Assembly: GCA_002353635.1 (NCBI GenBank)
Contig: DEKA01000022.1
Coordinates: 8,522 to 68,906, forward strand
Direction: 5' to 3'
Length of the DNA: 60,385 bases
From: Lachnospiraceae bacterium UBA2734
Lineage (GTDB): Bacteria; Bacillota; Clostridia; Lachnospirales; Lachnospiraceae
The notes under the pieces: generated by a model
Seen by the model: the letters and a program-made list of their open reading frames with translations, nothing else
Told to the model about the DNA's origin: nothing
The model's database searches: none
Part shown: one piece after another, positions 9,180-18,378 of the stretch
Numbering within the stretch: the first letter of the stretch is position 1
How the letters are laid out: each line of letters starts with the position of its first letter
Program-made: the position numbers and the translations under genes

Positions 9180-10568
9180 ATGGAGCAGAAAAACAGGATC
9201 GGGCAGACATATAGAATCTGGCTTCTGGACATGATCTGTCTGATCATCAGTTATATGATCGCGACACAGATCCGTTTCGGCGGCGATCGCTTCAATCAGT
9301 TCGGCAACAAGACGCTGCACTACATGGTTCTTGTGGTCTTTCTTTTGTTCTGCACGGTCTACAGCTATTTTCGCGACTGGAACAGAGACATTCTTCTGCG
9401 CGGTCCGTTCCGCGAATTCATCGTGATCGTGCAGTTCGACGCCATCATGGTGAGCGTCTCTCTCGTATTCGTCTTCTTTGCGCAGTGGTCGTACATCCTC
9501 TCGCGCTCTGTGATCATCAATTTCGCCTGGCTGAACGTCGTTCTGATGTACGCCGCGCACTGCTTCTACAAAAGAATCATGCACAGAATACTCTCGAGTG
9601 ATTTCTTCGTCTCGAAGGTTCTGGTTGTGGCATCGAAAGATCGGATTGACGACACCATCAAAAGGCTTCACAGAGATTTAGGGCCGGCTTATCAGATCAT
9701 CGGAGGTGTCTCCGTGGACAATTTAAGCGGAGGAGACCTTGCGGATCTCACGAAAAAACTGATCCAGATTCCTTTTGACGAGGTCTTCTTCAACACGCCG
9801 GAGCTCTCCCTGAAGGAGATGCAGCCCCTGATCGCGGGATTCGAGGAGATGGGTGTCATCTGCCGCTACAACGTGGAGATTTCTGACATGGCAGGCGTCC
9901 ATTCCGCAGTCGGCACATACGGGGATTATACGGTCATTACCTATTCCATGTTCCGGATCAGCGCGAAGAAGCTCATTATCAAGCGGCTTTTCGATATTCT
10001 GGGCGGGCTGGTCGGCGTCGTCCTCACAGGAATACTCACTCTGTTTATCGGGCCTGCGATCAAGCTCGATTCGCCGGGGCCCGTCTTTTTTTCACAGGTG
10101 AGGGTCGGCAAAAATGGCAGGCGCTTCCGGATTTATAAGTTCCGCTCCATGTACAAGGATGCAGAGGAAAGGCTTAAGGATCTCGAGAGCCGGAACGAGG
10201 TGAAGGGACTTATGTTCAAAATGGACAATGATCCCCGCATCACAAGAGTCGGTGCGTTCCTGCGAAAGACCAGTCTTGATGAATTTCCGCAGTTCTGGAA
10301 TGTGCTGAAGGGCGACATGAGTCTTGTGGGCACAAGGCCGCCGACGGAGAGAGAATTCGAGCAGTACGATGAGCACTACAGAAGACGTCTCTCCATGACG
10401 CCCGGCCTCACAGGCCTGTGGCAGGTGAGCGGCCGGAGTAATATCGATGATTTCGACGAGGTGGTCCGGCTGGATCTTCAGTACATCGACAACTGGTCGC
10501 TGACTCTGGATTTCAAGATCCTGCTGCAGACTGTCGGCGTCGTTTTGTTCGGAAGAGGTGCAAAATAA
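9180..10568 (+). CDS. Polyprenyl glycosylphosphotransferase (repeat-unit initiating enzyme)
   Basis: Transfers a sugar-1-phosphate from a UDP-sugar to undecaprenyl phosphate, starting the lipid-linked repeat unit. The 462-aa protein has an N-terminal bundle of four or five transmembrane segments (to about residue 125), a CoA-binding-like central domain, and from about 270 the bacterial sugar transferase domain with its re-entrant helix (KRLFDILGGLVGVV), KFRSMYKDAE, RKTSLDEFPQFWNV and LVGTRPP. The start is preceded by a strong GGGGAGG at 9173-9179 region upstream of ATG. GGGGAGG is also the complement of the C-rich segment of the small-RNA candidate at 34335-34343. The sugar moved is not predictable from sequence; galactose or glucose is usual for this type. 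Confidence 0.92.
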   Translation: MEQKNRIGQTYRIWLLDMICLIISYMIATQIRFGGDRFNQFGNKTLHYMVLVVFLLFCTVYSYFRDWNRDILLRGPFREFIVIVQFDAIMVSVSLVFVFFAQWSYILSRSVIINFAWLNVVLMYAAHCFYKRIMHRILSSDFFVSKVLVVASKDRIDDTIKRLHRDLGPAYQIIGGVSVDNLSGGDLADLTKKLIQIPFDEVFFNTPELSLKEMQPLIAGFEEMGVICRYNVEISDMAGVHSAVGTYGDYTVITYSMFRISAKKLIIKRLFDILGGLVGVVLTGILTLFIGPAIKLDSPGPVFFSQVRVGKNGRRFRIYKFRSMYKDAEERLKDLESRNEVKGLMFKMDNDPRITRVGAFLRKTSLDEFPQFWNVLKGDMSLVGTRPPTEREFEQYDEHYRRRLSMTPGLTGLWQVSGRSNIDDFDEVVRLDLQYIDNWSLTLDFKILLQTVGVVLFGRGAK

Positions 10569-10580
10569 AGAGGAAGACCA

Positions 10581-11720
10581 ATGAATCTTGTGATTGACAC
10601 CTGGAAACTTGTCAAGGGGCACGGAAAGAGCATAGGCATCTACAACCTGACCAAGACACTGGTCAGGTATCTGGGAGAAGAGAATATCCGGCAGGGCTCC
10701 CCGCACAACATCATTGTGCTGGGCAATGCCTATAACCGCACGGATATGGAGAAGGAGGGCGTGGCCTTTATTCTGGTGCCCGGCAATCCCCTCTCGAGAG
10801 CGGCCTATGTGTACTGGGAACTCTTCCGCGTCGTCTCCTATGCCAAAAGATTTAAGGCGGACCGGATCCTCTTTCCCCGCGGCTACCGTCCGCTCATTTA
10901 CAGCGGGAAGGACACCATCATTGTGCATGATCTCATCCCCTTCTGGTATGATCAGCACTTCCCGGGATATCTGGGACGCGTCGAGAATGCGTACATCATG
11001 AACCGGCTGAAGGCCTCGATCGCGCATGCGGACCGTGTGATTACAATATCCGATTATTCGCGGAAGGCAATAGACGAAATGGTCCCCGGAAGTGCGTCCA
11101 GAGTCTGCAGAATCTACAACGGACTTAATGACATGGATCTGCCCGCGGGAGATGCCCGCAATCCGGATGCAGGCAGCTACATTGTCAGCGTGACCTCCGC
11201 GATGCCCCACAAGAACGCGAAGGGCATCGCCGCAGCCTACAACCGCTACTGCGCCGTCTGTGAGGAGAAGGGAATAAAGCCGCTGTCCCTGACTGTCATC
11301 GGTATTCCGGATGTTCAATCCTTTGTGGAGGAGGGGATCCTCAGCAGAAGCGCTGCCCGCAGTGTGACATGTCACGCTTATATTGAAAATTATGCAGACA
11401 TGTGCAGGCTGATCAGAGACGCGAAGGTCTTTCTGTTCCTCTCCCTCATCGAGGGATTCGGCTTTCCCCCGCTCGAGGCCATGCAGCTGGGAACGCCTGT
11501 AGTCTGCTCCGACCGGACATCCCTCCCGGAAGTTGTGGGAGATGCGGGGCTGCTCGTGGATCCGGACAACGCGGACTCTGTCGCAGACAGTCTGCTGCTC
11601 GTGCAGACACGGCAGGATCTGGCAGATGATCTGGTCAGAAAGGGCAGAAGGAATACAGAGAGATTTACGTGGCAGAGCCGGACAAAGGAGTACTGGGACG
11701 AGCTCTTTCGTGACAACTGA
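10581..11720 (+). CDS. GT4 glycosyltransferase
   Basis: A 379-aa GT-B fold retaining glycosyltransferase of family 4. The C-terminal nucleotide-sugar domain shows LSLIEGFGFPPLEAMQLG (the EX7E-type motif, near residues 290-307) followed by TPVVCSDRTSLPEV and GDAGLLVDPDN. The N-terminal half has a central LIPFWYDQ region as in mannosyl/glucosyl transferases of EPS loci. It starts 12 bases after the phosphotransferase gene, with GAGGAAGACC upstream of ATG. It probably adds one of the first sugars to the lipid-linked primer; donor unknown. Confidence 0.9.
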   Translation: MNLVIDTWKLVKGHGKSIGIYNLTKTLVRYLGEENIRQGSPHNIIVLGNAYNRTDMEKEGVAFILVPGNPLSRAAYVYWELFRVVSYAKRFKADRILFPRGYRPLIYSGKDTIIVHDLIPFWYDQHFPGYLGRVENAYIMNRLKASIAHADRVITISDYSRKAIDEMVPGSASRVCRIYNGLNDMDLPAGDARNPDAGSYIVSVTSAMPHKNAKGIAAAYNRYCAVCEEKGIKPLSLTVIGIPDVQSFVEEGILSRSAARSVTCHAYIENYADMCRLIRDAKVFLFLSLIEGFGFPPLEAMQLGTPVVCSDRTSLPEVVGDAGLLVDPDNADSVADSLLLVQTRQDLADDLVRKGRRNTERFTWQSRTKEYWDELFRDN

Positions 11721-11837
11721 CGAGAGAGCTTTGTGCCGCAGCCGCATCTTCCGGCGCTCCTTTGCCGGGGCGCTGGACGAAAGAGCGCAGATGCGACAGC
11801 TGCAATAACGGCATGTGCCGGATCGGGGGCATTGTTC

Positions 11838-13037
11838 TTGAAAGAGACGGGGAGACTTATCCTCTACGATACATCCAACTACACAGATTTTCCGATCGGG
11901 GGACAGCTCACGTCCGTGAGCAATTTTCTCCATTTTGTGGCAGATGTGCATCCCGCACAGACAGAACGGACCGTTCTTGTCGGGGTGACGACTGACCCCT
12001 CCGCTGTGGGGAAGATCACCTCAATAGAGCGCTTCGGGAGATCGTTTGCCTTCCTCCCTGTCTGCGCGGCGGACACGGACCTGGCGCACACGGCCCATTC
12101 GCTCCGGCTCTCTTTTGCAAAGGGGATTCTCCGGTACGGAAAAATGCTCCGCATCCGCAGAGAGGATCTGCACTACATCCAGACGCCGGAGGCGGTCGGG
12201 CCGGTCAAAGCCCTTTATCCGGGAGCGCACTACTGCATTTTTTCTCATGGGAGCTATGCGAACATGGAACGGGGATTCCGGTTCTTCCGGAACAATCCGG
12301 TGATCCGCCGGGGATTCCGGCATTACCTGCATTTCGTGCTGCGCGGGGCGGACCTTATTTTCACGCTCGATGAGGACAGCAGAAGGGCATATAAGCCGTA
12401 CAGCCATCACCTTGTGAGCGCCCGCAACTCCATCGTGCTGCCGCCTTCTTACGCGCAGTTTGATGCTTTCTCCCGCACATATCGGGGAAGACTCCTCTTT
12501 GTGGGAAGGCTCTCGAAGGATAAGGGCGTGGACGGCATTATCCGCGCGGCCTATCTGCTGCAGAGAGAACAAAAGAACGTGCATCTGTTCGTTATAGGCG
12601 AGGGCGAGGCGGGAGAAGGCCTGCGCGCTCTGGATGCCTCACTGTCAGAAGAGTACGGGAGCGCGTCGCCGGTCACCTTCACGGGCGCCGTGCCGCCGGC
12701 GCAGGCGGCACAGCGGATGGAGGAGGCGGACATTCTCATCATGAATTCCGCCTTTGAGGGCGTACCGATGACGATTCTCGAGGCCCTCTCCCACGGTCTG
12801 CCCGTTGTCACCACAAATGTCGGCGGAATCGCGTCAGCGGTACATTTTCGTGAAGATGCGGAGGAGACGGACGGGTCACCGGAGGAAATTGCGGAAGCGG
12901 TGAAGCGGATCGCAGCGGATTACAGTGCCTATGCGGAGTCGGCACATGACCATGCAGCCGCCTTCGACTACCGGGAAGTCAACCGGGAAATTTATGAGGA
13001 GCTTGCGGCTGTGCATCAGTCGATTATGAGGAAATGA
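11838..13037 (+). CDS. GT4 glycosyltransferase (TTG start proposed)
   Basis: A roughly 399-aa GT4 enzyme: RLLFVGRLSKDKGVDGII near the domain boundary and NSAFEGVPMTILEALSHGLP (EX7E region) followed by VVTTNVGGIASAV at the C-terminus. The open frame extends up to 11733, but the extra 35 residues look non-coding in character (Cys/Arg/Ala-rich) and overlap an inverted-repeat-containing spacer. The first residues that resemble a GT4 N-terminus follow a TTG at 11838 preceded by GGGGG at 11825-11829, so I place the start there. The stop overlaps the next start by four bases (ATGA). Substrate unknown. Confidence 0.85.
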   Translation: MKETGRLILYDTSNYTDFPIGGQLTSVSNFLHFVADVHPAQTERTVLVGVTTDPSAVGKITSIERFGRSFAFLPVCAADTDLAHTAHSLRLSFAKGILRYGKMLRIRREDLHYIQTPEAVGPVKALYPGAHYCIFSHGSYANMERGFRFFRNNPVIRRGFRHYLHFVLRGADLIFTLDEDSRRAYKPYSHHLVSARNSIVLPPSYAQFDAFSRTYRGRLLFVGRLSKDKGVDGIIRAAYLLQREQKNVHLFVIGEGEAGEGLRALDASLSEEYGSASPVTFTGAVPPAQAAQRMEEADILIMNSAFEGVPMTILEALSHGLPVVTTNVGGIASAVHFREDAEETDGSPEEIAEAVKRIAADYSAYAESAHDHAAAFDYREVNREIYEELAAVHQSIMRK

Positions 13038-14065
13038 GCGAACTGCCTGTAAGTGTGATTGTGCCTGTCTACAACGCAGGAGGATATCTCTCTCAATGTG
13101 TGGAGAGTATTCTCGGACAGACACAGAAGAATATCGAGATCATTCTGGTGGACGACGGCTCGACGGACGGATCCGGCAAGGCACTGGATGCGTATGCGGG
13201 GCGGGATCCGAGAGTCAGGGTGATCCATAAGGAGAATGGCGGACTGGTCAGTGCATGGAGTACCGGCGCTGAGGCGTCCCGCGGAGACTACCTGTGCTTT
13301 GTGGACAGCGACGACTGGATTGATGCCTCGATGATCACTGATTTTCTTGTTCACGCATCAGAGGAGGGAAGTCCGTTCAGAGAGAGCGAGATTATCGCAG
13401 GCGGGTTTCTCATCGAGAGAGGGAGCGGGAGCCCGCAGAGAAAGATGAGCGCCGCTCAGCCCGGCGAATATACAGGGGAGCGGCTTTTGACCTGCATCAA
13501 GGAGAAAATTCTTGGGTATGAGAACCGGACAATGATCCTCTCCCGCTGCATGAAGCTCATCTCAAGAAACCTCATTTTGAAGAATATCCGCAGCGTCGAT
13601 AAGTCGATCCGCATGGGCGAAGACCTGAATATCATGGTGCCGGCCGTCCTGGATGCGCAGAGGGTAGTCCTTCTGGATGAGGCGCCCTACCACTACCGCT
13701 TTGTCGGGGACTCCATGGTGCACGGCTATGATACAGGCATGTACGACAACATTGTGCGGCTGCGGGAGCGGCTGGAAGCGGCTGTCCGCGAGCGGAAAAT
13801 AACGGGCGGCCTTGGCATGGTCCGCGCAGAGTTCATGTTTCTTATGCTCCTTGAGCTCAAGAACGAGATCAGAAGGAGAGACGTCCCCGCAGGGAAAGCG
13901 AGGAATTCGTTTGCAGCGGCAGTGCGGGGGAGCGGTATGCGGGAACTCCTCTCCAGTTACGGAGACAGGATCAGTGCGCCTGCGGACCGGCTCCTGGCTT
14001 TTGCGGCAAAAGAGCCGTCCGGCCTGCGCTTTTATCTTGTGCGCTTTCTTTTTCTGCACCATTAG
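13034..14065 (+). CDS. GT2 glycosyltransferase
   Basis: A 343-aa inverting GT-A glycosyltransferase: VSVIVPVYNAGGYLSQCVES at the N-terminus, LVDDGSTDGSG near 38, HKENGGLVSAW near 66 and FVDSDDWID near 93 (the DxD-type metal site). The remainder follows the usual variable acceptor domain, including a RMGEDLNIM segment near 195. The start codon lies in a four-base ATGA overlap with the upstream GT4 gene. No membrane segments. Donor and acceptor unknown. Confidence 0.9.
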   Translation: MSELPVSVIVPVYNAGGYLSQCVESILGQTQKNIEIILVDDGSTDGSGKALDAYAGRDPRVRVIHKENGGLVSAWSTGAEASRGDYLCFVDSDDWIDASMITDFLVHASEEGSPFRESEIIAGGFLIERGSGSPQRKMSAAQPGEYTGERLLTCIKEKILGYENRTMILSRCMKLISRNLILKNIRSVDKSIRMGEDLNIMVPAVLDAQRVVLLDEAPYHYRFVGDSMVHGYDTGMYDNIVRLRERLEAAVRERKITGGLGMVRAEFMFLMLLELKNEIRRRDVPAGKARNSFAAAVRGSGMRELLSSYGDRISAPADRLLAFAAKEPSGLRFYLVRFLFLHH

Positions 14066-14120
14066 CTTCCGTGCACAGCACGTCAGAACGCTCTCTTAAA
14101 TGGTCCACGGGACCGTTTGC

Positions 14121-14203
14121 CATCGGCGGGGAACCGTCATCGCGGATTGCGCTTTAAGGTGCCGCCCAATACGCGGCACGGGTCATAAGTCGGAGGAGAT
14201 CTT
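14121..14203 (+). repeat. Leader element copy A (5' region of GT2 gene)
   Basis: One of at least five related multi-hairpin leaders in the window. The core runs GGGAACCG, loop, CGCGGATT, then GGTGCCGC / GCGGCACGGG, which forms a 7-base-pair hairpin at about 14159-14180. It is followed by GGAGGAG and a TTG start at 14204. This copy is the most diverged in its upstream half. See the finding on the family. Confidence 0.65.
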
Positions 14204-15385
14204 TTGGGCATCAGCGTCATCATTCCTTTTCATAACGCGGAGAATACACTGGAGGCAGCGGTGCGCTCCCTTCTTGGCCAGACTCTGCTGCCGCAGGAGA
14301 TCATCCTCGTGGATGACGGCTCCACCGATGGATCCGCAGGGGTCGCGGAGCGGCTGAGGACTGAGAATTGCGGCTTCGCTGCGAAAGAGTCAGAGGCAGA
14401 ACATTCTGCTCAGGAAAAGCCCCTCATCAGGATCCTTCACATGTCTGACCACGGCGTCTCCGCCGCGCGCAATGCGGGAATGGATGCTGCGTCGGGCGAA
14501 TACATCTCTTTTGTGGATGCGGACGATACAGCAGATCCCCGCATGCTCTCTGTCCTTATGCACATGCACGAAAAGAGCGGCGCCGATGTGTGCGGCTGCG
14601 GCTTTTATACCTGCCGCGCAAAGACACGGGCCGCTGCAGAGGCAGGAAGTCCAAGAACTGTTGCGCAGGGGCAGAACACAGAAGAGAACGCAGGACGAAA
14701 TGGATCAGATCAGGATTATTCCGGCAGGTATGACGGACAGGATTCCTGTGCCGGGAAAGGCGGTGCGCCGTCTTTCTCAGTGCGCGCCATGGATGGCCTG
14801 CAGTTCATTCGCACACGCCTCCTGCAGCACGACACGAGAGTGTGGGGCAAACTCTACGCAGAGAAGAAGCTTGCAGGCATCCGGTTTAAAGAGGGGCTTA
14901 CGATAGGCGAGGACATGCTCTTTCTTTTGGAGCTCGCCTGTGTGGGGGCATCGTTCGCATCGACAGACAGCGAACTGTACGGCTACCGCATCAACCCGCA
15001 CGGCGCGATGGAAAGGCCGTTCACACCGTCATTCATGGACCAGATCAGATCCTGGGATCTTGCAGAGAAAATGCTGCAGGAAAAGGCGCCGGCGGTTCTC
15101 GCCGATCCGGAGAGCGCAGGAAGGCTCCATGCCATCCAGACAGTGTCCGCAGTTCTGACCGCATCGAAGATTTCTTCCCTTCCGAAGGACAGCCAGCCAG
15201 ACAGCGGAACAGATACGGACGCCTTCTGGCAGATGTGTGTGCAGACCGTGCGGGAGAAGACGCATGGGGCAAGGGCAATGGCGCAGATGAAACCGTATCT
15301 GCCAGCCGGCTACCCGCTGAAAATATTCCTCCTTCGGCGTGCTCCCGGCCTCTACAGGGCGGCATACGGGCGGCTTCGCCGATGA
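14204..15385 (+). CDS. GT2 glycosyltransferase with low-complexity insertion
   Basis: A 393-aa GT-A enzyme: ISVIIPFHNAENTLEAAV at the start, VDDGSTDGSAG near 38, HGVSAARNAGMDAASG near 87 and FVDADDTADP near 105. Residues about 141-190 are a hydrophilic Gly/Gln/Asn/Asp-rich stretch between the catalytic half and the C-terminal half, which is longer than in ordinary GT2 proteins. The start is TTG at 14204 behind GGAGGAG (14192-14198); no ATG fits the family start. It follows a 138-base spacer carrying leader element copy A, so it may be expressed differently from the gene before it. Confidence 0.86.
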   Translation: MGISVIIPFHNAENTLEAAVRSLLGQTLLPQEIILVDDGSTDGSAGVAERLRTENCGFAAKESEAEHSAQEKPLIRILHMSDHGVSAARNAGMDAASGEYISFVDADDTADPRMLSVLMHMHEKSGADVCGCGFYTCRAKTRAAAEAGSPRTVAQGQNTEENAGRNGSDQDYSGRYDGQDSCAGKGGAPSFSVRAMDGLQFIRTRLLQHDTRVWGKLYAEKKLAGIRFKEGLTIGEDMLFLLELACVGASFASTDSELYGYRINPHGAMERPFTPSFMDQIRSWDLAEKMLQEKAPAVLADPESAGRLHAIQTVSAVLTASKISSLPKDSQPDSGTDTDAFWQMCVQTVREKTHGARAMAQMKPYLPAGYPLKIFLLRRAPGLYRAAYGRLRR

Positions 15386-15522
15386 TGGAGTGCACCCTTC
15401 TTTACTGGCTTACTTCCTTCACAAAAGGCTTCGCCGCTGATGGGATCGGGCAGCTGAAAAGATGTACGGAATTGCGGAACGGGACCGGCAGATATTTTCA
15501 AAGAATGGAGCCTGCGGCAGAG

Positions 15523-16755
15523 ATGAACGACGAAAAGAGAACAATTGCACTGTACATGCACGCCGGCAGCGGCAACCACGGATGTGAAGCGATCGCGGAT
15601 TCTCTCATCCGCCTTCTTGCAGGCGAGGATCTGTGTCTTGTCACGAACAGCGCGGCGGAGGATGCAGCCTATCTTCCAGAGGACGTGCAGGCCAAAGTGC
15701 GGATCGAGGAAGAGCGGCACATAGGCGATCACTTTGCCGCCCATGCCGCTTACTATGCCTACAGGACAATAACGGGCGACCGGGAATCGTTTCTGCGCTA
15801 CCGCTTTGCACCGCTCCTTCGGGGCAGAAGGCCTGATCTTGCCGTGTCCATCGGTGGAGACAACTACTGCTATCCGTCCATGGTAAACGACCTGGAGCTG
15901 GCCAATGCCATGCTCTGCCGAAGGGGAATCCGGACGGCACTTTTTGGCTGCTCCATTGAGCCCGATCTCCTCACCGGAGAGGCAAAGGATCCGGCGGCGC
16001 GAAGGTCACTGCTGGAGGATATGAACAGATACAGCGCTATTGTCGCCAGAGAGAGCATTACATACAGGGCGCTTCTGGACGCCGGCCTTCCTGAGGAGAA
16101 GGTCTTTCTGCGCCCGGACCCGGCCTTTATGCTTCCGACTGACCGGAGTGCCGTGCCGGAGACCTTTCGCAGCGCGCCTGAGGGCGTTGTGGGCCTCAAC
16201 ATCAGCCCCATGGCGGAAGATTATGCGGATGACAAAAATGCCCCTGTGCGCTGCGCTGCGGCGCTCATCCGGCACATCCTGGATGAGACGGGCATGTCGG
16301 TGGCGCTCATCCCCCATGTTGTATGGAAACGTAGCGATGACAGGGGACCGCTCGGAGAACTGTACGCGCAGTTCAGGGACAACCCGCGCGTCATTCTGGT
16401 TGAGGACCACTGCGCGGAACTGCAGAAGGGCATCATCGGTGCCTGCCGCTTTTTTGTAGGGGCGAGAACCCATGCGACAATTGCGGCATATTCGTCTCTT
16501 GTCCCGACGCTTGTGATCGGGTACAGTGTGAAGGCAAAGGGCATCGCGGAAGATCTCTTCGGTGGAGCAGACAACTATGTGCTCCCTGTGCAGACAATGC
16601 GGGATCCGCGTCAGCTGATCGATGGATTTGACTGGCTCTGTGCACATGAGGGGCAGATCAGAGAGTGCCTGTCCGTGAAAATTCCGGAAACGAAGAAAGC
16701 GGCAGCGGATGCCGGCAGGATTCTGCGCGCGGCAGCAGACGGACAATTATTTTGA
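15523..16755 (+). CDS. Polysaccharide pyruvyl transferase family protein
   Basis: Predicted to transfer a pyruvyl group from phosphoenolpyruvate to a sugar of the polymer, forming a ketal. The roughly 410-aa product has the family start (YMHAGSGNHGCEAIADSL), SIGGDNYCYP near 108, and the C-terminal FFVGARTHATIAAYSSLVP with the conserved Arg-Thr-His. The open frame extends upstream to 15235, but that part overlaps the previous gene and has no family similarity that I can see; ATG 15523 (or 15505) fits best although the ribosome binding site is weak. It lies directly upstream of the flippase. Confidence 0.86.
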   Translation: MNDEKRTIALYMHAGSGNHGCEAIADSLIRLLAGEDLCLVTNSAAEDAAYLPEDVQAKVRIEEERHIGDHFAAHAAYYAYRTITGDRESFLRYRFAPLLRGRRPDLAVSIGGDNYCYPSMVNDLELANAMLCRRGIRTALFGCSIEPDLLTGEAKDPAARRSLLEDMNRYSAIVARESITYRALLDAGLPEEKVFLRPDPAFMLPTDRSAVPETFRSAPEGVVGLNISPMAEDYADDKNAPVRCAAALIRHILDETGMSVALIPHVVWKRSDDRGPLGELYAQFRDNPRVILVEDHCAELQKGIIGACRFFVGARTHATIAAYSSLVPTLVIGYSVKAKGIAEDLFGGADNYVLPVQTMRDPRQLIDGFDWLCAHEGQIRECLSVKIPETKKAAADAGRILRAAADGQLF

Positions 16756-16776
16756 AGAAGGACGGAAAAGGCCCTG

Positions 16777-18297
16777 ATGGGAAGAGTCGGATTTGCAGCT
16801 AAGAACATTGCTTTTGGATATATAGGGCAGGCAGCCACAGCGCTGATGTCCTTTGTCCTGCGCACTATTTTCATCCGGACGCTCTCCGAGCAGCTCCTTG
16901 GCGTCAACAGTCTGTATACGAATATTCTTTCGATCCTCTCCATGGCGGAGCTGGGCATCGGCACAGCGCTCAACTTTGCCCTGTACAGGCCGGTCGCAGA
17001 GCATGACACTGAGAAGGTCAAGTCCTACATGCAGCTCTACCGGAGGGCATATTACGTCATCGCCCTCGTCGTTGCATGCATAGGACTCGCCATTGCGCCG
17101 TTCCTTCGCTATCTCATCAAAAAGCCCGGCGCCATTACTGTGCAGGAGATGACGCTGTACTATTTCATCTTTCTGTTCAATACGGTCAGCACCTATTTCG
17201 TCTCTTACAAGTATTCGCTCGTCAACGCCGAGCAGCGCAACTACATCCAGACGAACATCAATACCATCACGAAGATCTTCACGGTGGCACTGCAGATCGT
17301 CGTTCTTCTCGCCACAAAGAATTTCCTTTTGTATCTGCTGACGGATGCCTTCGTGCAGCTGGCACAGAAGCTTTTCGTGAACTGGTATCTGAACAGCCTG
17401 TATCCCTTCCTGAAGGAAAAGAACGTCCAGCCGCTCACAAAGGCGGAGAGCGGAGAGATCTGGACAAAGACAAAGGCCCTTGTCCTTCACAAAGTCGGCG
17501 ATGTGGCAAGGCTTCAGACAGACTCGCTGATCATTTCTTCCTTTATCGAGATCGCCGTCTCCGGCATGGTGGACAACTACACGCTGGTCATCAACACAGT
17601 CACCAACTTTGTCAATATTATTTTCAATTCCGTCATTTCCGGATTTGGAAATCTCATCGCGACGGAGTCCAGGGAAAAGCAGTTTCAGCTCTTTCGCGTC
17701 TACCGCTTCTTTGCCTCCTGGATATACGGCTTTGCAGTCACGGGATTCTTTGTGCTTCTGACGCCCCTCATAAGGCTCTGGCTGGGGGATGCCTGGATTC
17801 TGCCTGCCTCCGCGGTTGATCTCATTCTGATCGATCTCTACTTCAAGGGGGACCGGGTGGTTCTCTCTAATTTCAAGACAGCCGCCGGTGTGTTCGAGCA
17901 GGACCGCTACCTCGCCCTCATTCAGGGCGCGGTGAACCTTGTCCTGTCCATCTGGCTGGTACAGGTGATCGGCCTTGCGGGCATTTATGTGGGCACGGTG
18001 GTATCCGGCCTTATTGCAAACGTGACAAAGCCTGTCATTATTTATCATGTGTGCTTTGACAGGTCGCCTGCGGGGTATTTTGCGGATACGGCAAAATACT
18101 GCCTGACCGTTGGCGGCGTCACGCTCCTGTGCCTTCTGATCAGCACAAGAGTTATTGCACATCTGAATATCCTGACCTTTCTTGTGATGGGCGTACTCAT
18201 CACAGTTATTTTCAACGGTGTCTTTCTTCTCCTGTACGGCAGGAGCGAGGAATGCCACTACCTGGTGCAGCTGGTCAGGACAAGGCTGCACCGGTAA
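16777..18297 (+). CDS. Wzx-type polysaccharide flippase
   Basis: A 506-aa membrane protein with about 12-14 hydrophobic segments, belonging to the MOP superfamily (RfbX/Wzx). The N-terminus KNIAFGYIGQAATALMSF followed by RTIFIRTLSEQLLGVNSLYT is typical of this group. It should move undecaprenyl-linked repeat units across the membrane to the polymerase. AAGGACGGAAAAGG precedes ATG 16777. Its presence with a Wzy-like domain and an initiating phosphotransferase defines the locus as Wzx/Wzy-dependent. Confidence 0.92.
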   Translation: MGRVGFAAKNIAFGYIGQAATALMSFVLRTIFIRTLSEQLLGVNSLYTNILSILSMAELGIGTALNFALYRPVAEHDTEKVKSYMQLYRRAYYVIALVVACIGLAIAPFLRYLIKKPGAITVQEMTLYYFIFLFNTVSTYFVSYKYSLVNAEQRNYIQTNINTITKIFTVALQIVVLLATKNFLLYLLTDAFVQLAQKLFVNWYLNSLYPFLKEKNVQPLTKAESGEIWTKTKALVLHKVGDVARLQTDSLIISSFIEIAVSGMVDNYTLVINTVTNFVNIIFNSVISGFGNLIATESREKQFQLFRVYRFFASWIYGFAVTGFFVLLTPLIRLWLGDAWILPASAVDLILIDLYFKGDRVVLSNFKTAAGVFEQDRYLALIQGAVNLVLSIWLVQVIGLAGIYVGTVVSGLIANVTKPVIIYHVCFDRSPAGYFADTAKYCLTVGGVTLLCLLISTRVIAHLNILTFLVMGVLITVIFNGVFLLLYGRSEECHYLVQLVRTRLHR

Positions 18298-18378
18298 GAG
18301 AGCCGGCCCGGTGCCGGGTAAATGTGAGAATGGATATCTCCTGCGGCAGCGCGGGGATGCAGACGAGGGGGGAAGCCG

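Noticed and set aside
11721..11837. Leader-element copy before the second GT4 gene
   Set aside because: GTGCCGC and CCGGCG/CGCCGG words occur, but their order and spacing do not match the five accepted copies.
10092..11951. A 619-codon minus-strand open frame
   Set aside because: Covers two well-supported glycosyltransferase genes on the other strand; no family features.
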